Origin: an uncultured Lachnospiraceae bacterium
Lineage (GTDB): Bacteria; Bacillota; Clostridia; Lachnospirales; Lachnospiraceae
DNA length: 6,782 bases
Assembly: GCA_902783935.1 (NCBI GenBank)
Contig: CACZTA010000234.1
Location: 1-6,782 of the forward strand
Direction of reading: 5' to 3'
Shown here: piece by piece, positions 6,114-6,782 of the stretch
How positions within the stretch are numbered: position 1 is the first letter of the stretch
Layout of the letters: every line of letters begins with the position of its first letter
Notes under the pieces: generated by a model
Told to the model about the DNA's origin: nothing
Database searches by the model: none
Seen by the model: the letters and a program-made list of their open reading frames with translations, nothing else
Made by a program: the position numbers and the translations under genes

Positions 6114-6116
6114 TTT

Positions 6117-6782
6117 TCACTCCCGGGCCGAAAACACGCGGTCCGCATATCTCACAGTATCCATAGCTTCTCCGGCGTAGAAATCCGCACCGATCTGATC
6201 GGCATATTCTTTCGTCATCACGGCCCCGCCGACCACGATCCTCGTTTCCGGCCTGCTCTGCTTCAGCAGCCGGATCGTTTCTTCCATACTCACGACCGTC
6301 GTCGTCATAAGTGCGCTCAGCCCGACGAGCGGGACTTCAGACGTACACGCGGTCTCGACAATCACTTCGGCCGGAACGTCTTTTCCGAGATCAATCACCT
6401 CATATCCGTAGTTTTCAAGAAGTACCTTAACGATATTCTTGCCGATGTCATGAATGTCTCCCTTAACGGTTGCGAGGATAATCTTTCCTTTCGCTTCCCG
6501 GGCCTCCCCCTTCATGGCATCCCGGATCACTTCAAAGGCCGCTTTTGCCGCTTCCGCACTCATCAGCAGCTGCGGCAGAAATATACGGCCGCTTTCGAAA
6601 CCTTTGCCGACCGCGTCAAGCGCAGGGATCAGTTCTTCGTTTACAAGGCTCATGGGGTCTGCGCCGCCTGTGATCCTTCGCGCTGTTTCTGACAGGGCGC
6701 GGTCTGCCATGCCGTGCCGCACAAAATCCTTCAGGCTGCTCTCACGGATGTCCTTTTCTGCCGTCCGGCTCCTGTTTTCTCC
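6117..6782 (-). CDS. metH: Corrinoid methyltransferase, MetH-like methionine synthase (C-terminal part, runs off right edge)
   Basis: The 221 visible residues are the C-terminal end of a longer protein: the frame is open to the edge and an in-frame GTG at 6722 need not be the start. First comes the helical cap domain, with VNEELIPALDAVGKGFESG and IFLPQLLMSAEAAKAAFEVI. Then comes the Rossmann-type B12-binding domain, with GDIHDIGKNIVKVLL (visible residues 108-122), whose His111 in the D-x-H-x-x-G motif is the expected lower cobalt ligand, followed by LVGLSALMTTTV and VVGGAVMT. In methionine synthase this module carries the methyl group from methyltetrahydrofolate to homocysteine. The protein stops straight after the B12 domain, with no AdoMet-binding reactivation domain as in E. 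coli MetH. This matches the shorter MetH-like proteins of many anaerobes. A small stand-alone corrinoid protein (MtaC/MttC type) is the main alternative, since the catalytic domains are outside the window. The DUF1015 gene follows after 45 bases. Confidence 0.8.
   Translation of the reverse strand, partial: GENRSRTAEKDIRESSLKDFVRHGMADRALSETARRITGGADPMSLVNEELIPALDAVGKGFESGRIFLPQLLMSAEAAKAAFEVIRDAMKGEAREAKGKIILATVKGDIHDIGKNIVKVLLENYGYEVIDLGKDVPAEVIVETACTSEVPLVGLSALMTTTVVSMEETIRLLKQSRPETRIVVGGAVMTKEYADQIGADFYAGEAMDTVRYADRVFSARE

Noticed and set aside
6093..6117. Minus-strand terminator between the MetH-like and DUF1015 genes
   Set aside because: The hairpin exists, but on the minus strand it is followed by A-rich sequence with no T-tract.
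6090..6692. 200-codon plus-strand open frame opposite the MetH-like gene
   Set aside because: The minus strand carries an unmistakable B12-binding domain here; the plus-strand product resembles no family.
1..6782. Mobile elements, CRISPR arrays, tRNA or rRNA genes
   Set aside because: No transposase, integrase, spaced direct repeats, terminal inverted repeats or RNA-gene signatures were seen on either strand.

Overview
The window reads as a chromosomal segment from an anaerobic Gram-positive bacterium, most likely a Lachnospiraceae-type Clostridia. The support is moderate GC, strong AGGAGG-type ribosome binding sites, a SpoIIAA/SpoIIAB-like regulatory pair, a corrinoid methionine-synthase type protein and a clostridial-style DUF1015 protein. 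No 16S or other taxonomic marker is present, so this is inference. Every convincing gene lies on the minus strand, so transcription runs from the right edge to the left edge. Coding density is high and intergenic gaps are short.

In transcription order: (1) 6782-6117 is the C-terminal part of a MetH-like corrinoid methyltransferase, ending right after its B12-binding domain. (2) 6071-4788 is a full-length DUF1015 protein. (3) An extended -10 promoter overlaps the DUF1015 stop codon and drives a two-gene unit: 4742-4443, a STAS anti-sigma-factor antagonist, and 4414-3998, an RsbW/SpoIIAB-like ATP-binding kinase. (4) 3984-3923 is a hairpin plus T-tract that looks like a terminator or attenuator. 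(5) 3908-1863 encodes a secreted 681-residue tannase-like alpha/beta-hydrolase relative. (6) 1831-788 encodes an Fe(III)-type extracellular solute-binding protein. (7) 769-1 is the start of a membrane protein with a roughly 200-residue loop between its first two membrane segments; by position it is probably the ABC permease.

There are three functional blocks: one-carbon/methionine metabolism (MetH-like plus DUF1015), a partner-switching regulator with no sigma factor or phosphatase in view, and a secreted-hydrolase/binding-protein/membrane-protein operon. The third block is the most interesting. A tannase-like protein coupled to an iron-type binding protein suggests handling of polyphenol or catechol-type ligands that chelate iron. 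The tannase-like protein also looks degenerate or rearranged: its nucleophile serine block is intact, the canonical C-terminal His motif is not visible, and two conserved blocks appear in swapped order compared with lactobacillal tannase as I remember it. There are no RNA genes, CRISPR arrays, insertion sequences or long repeats that I can support.
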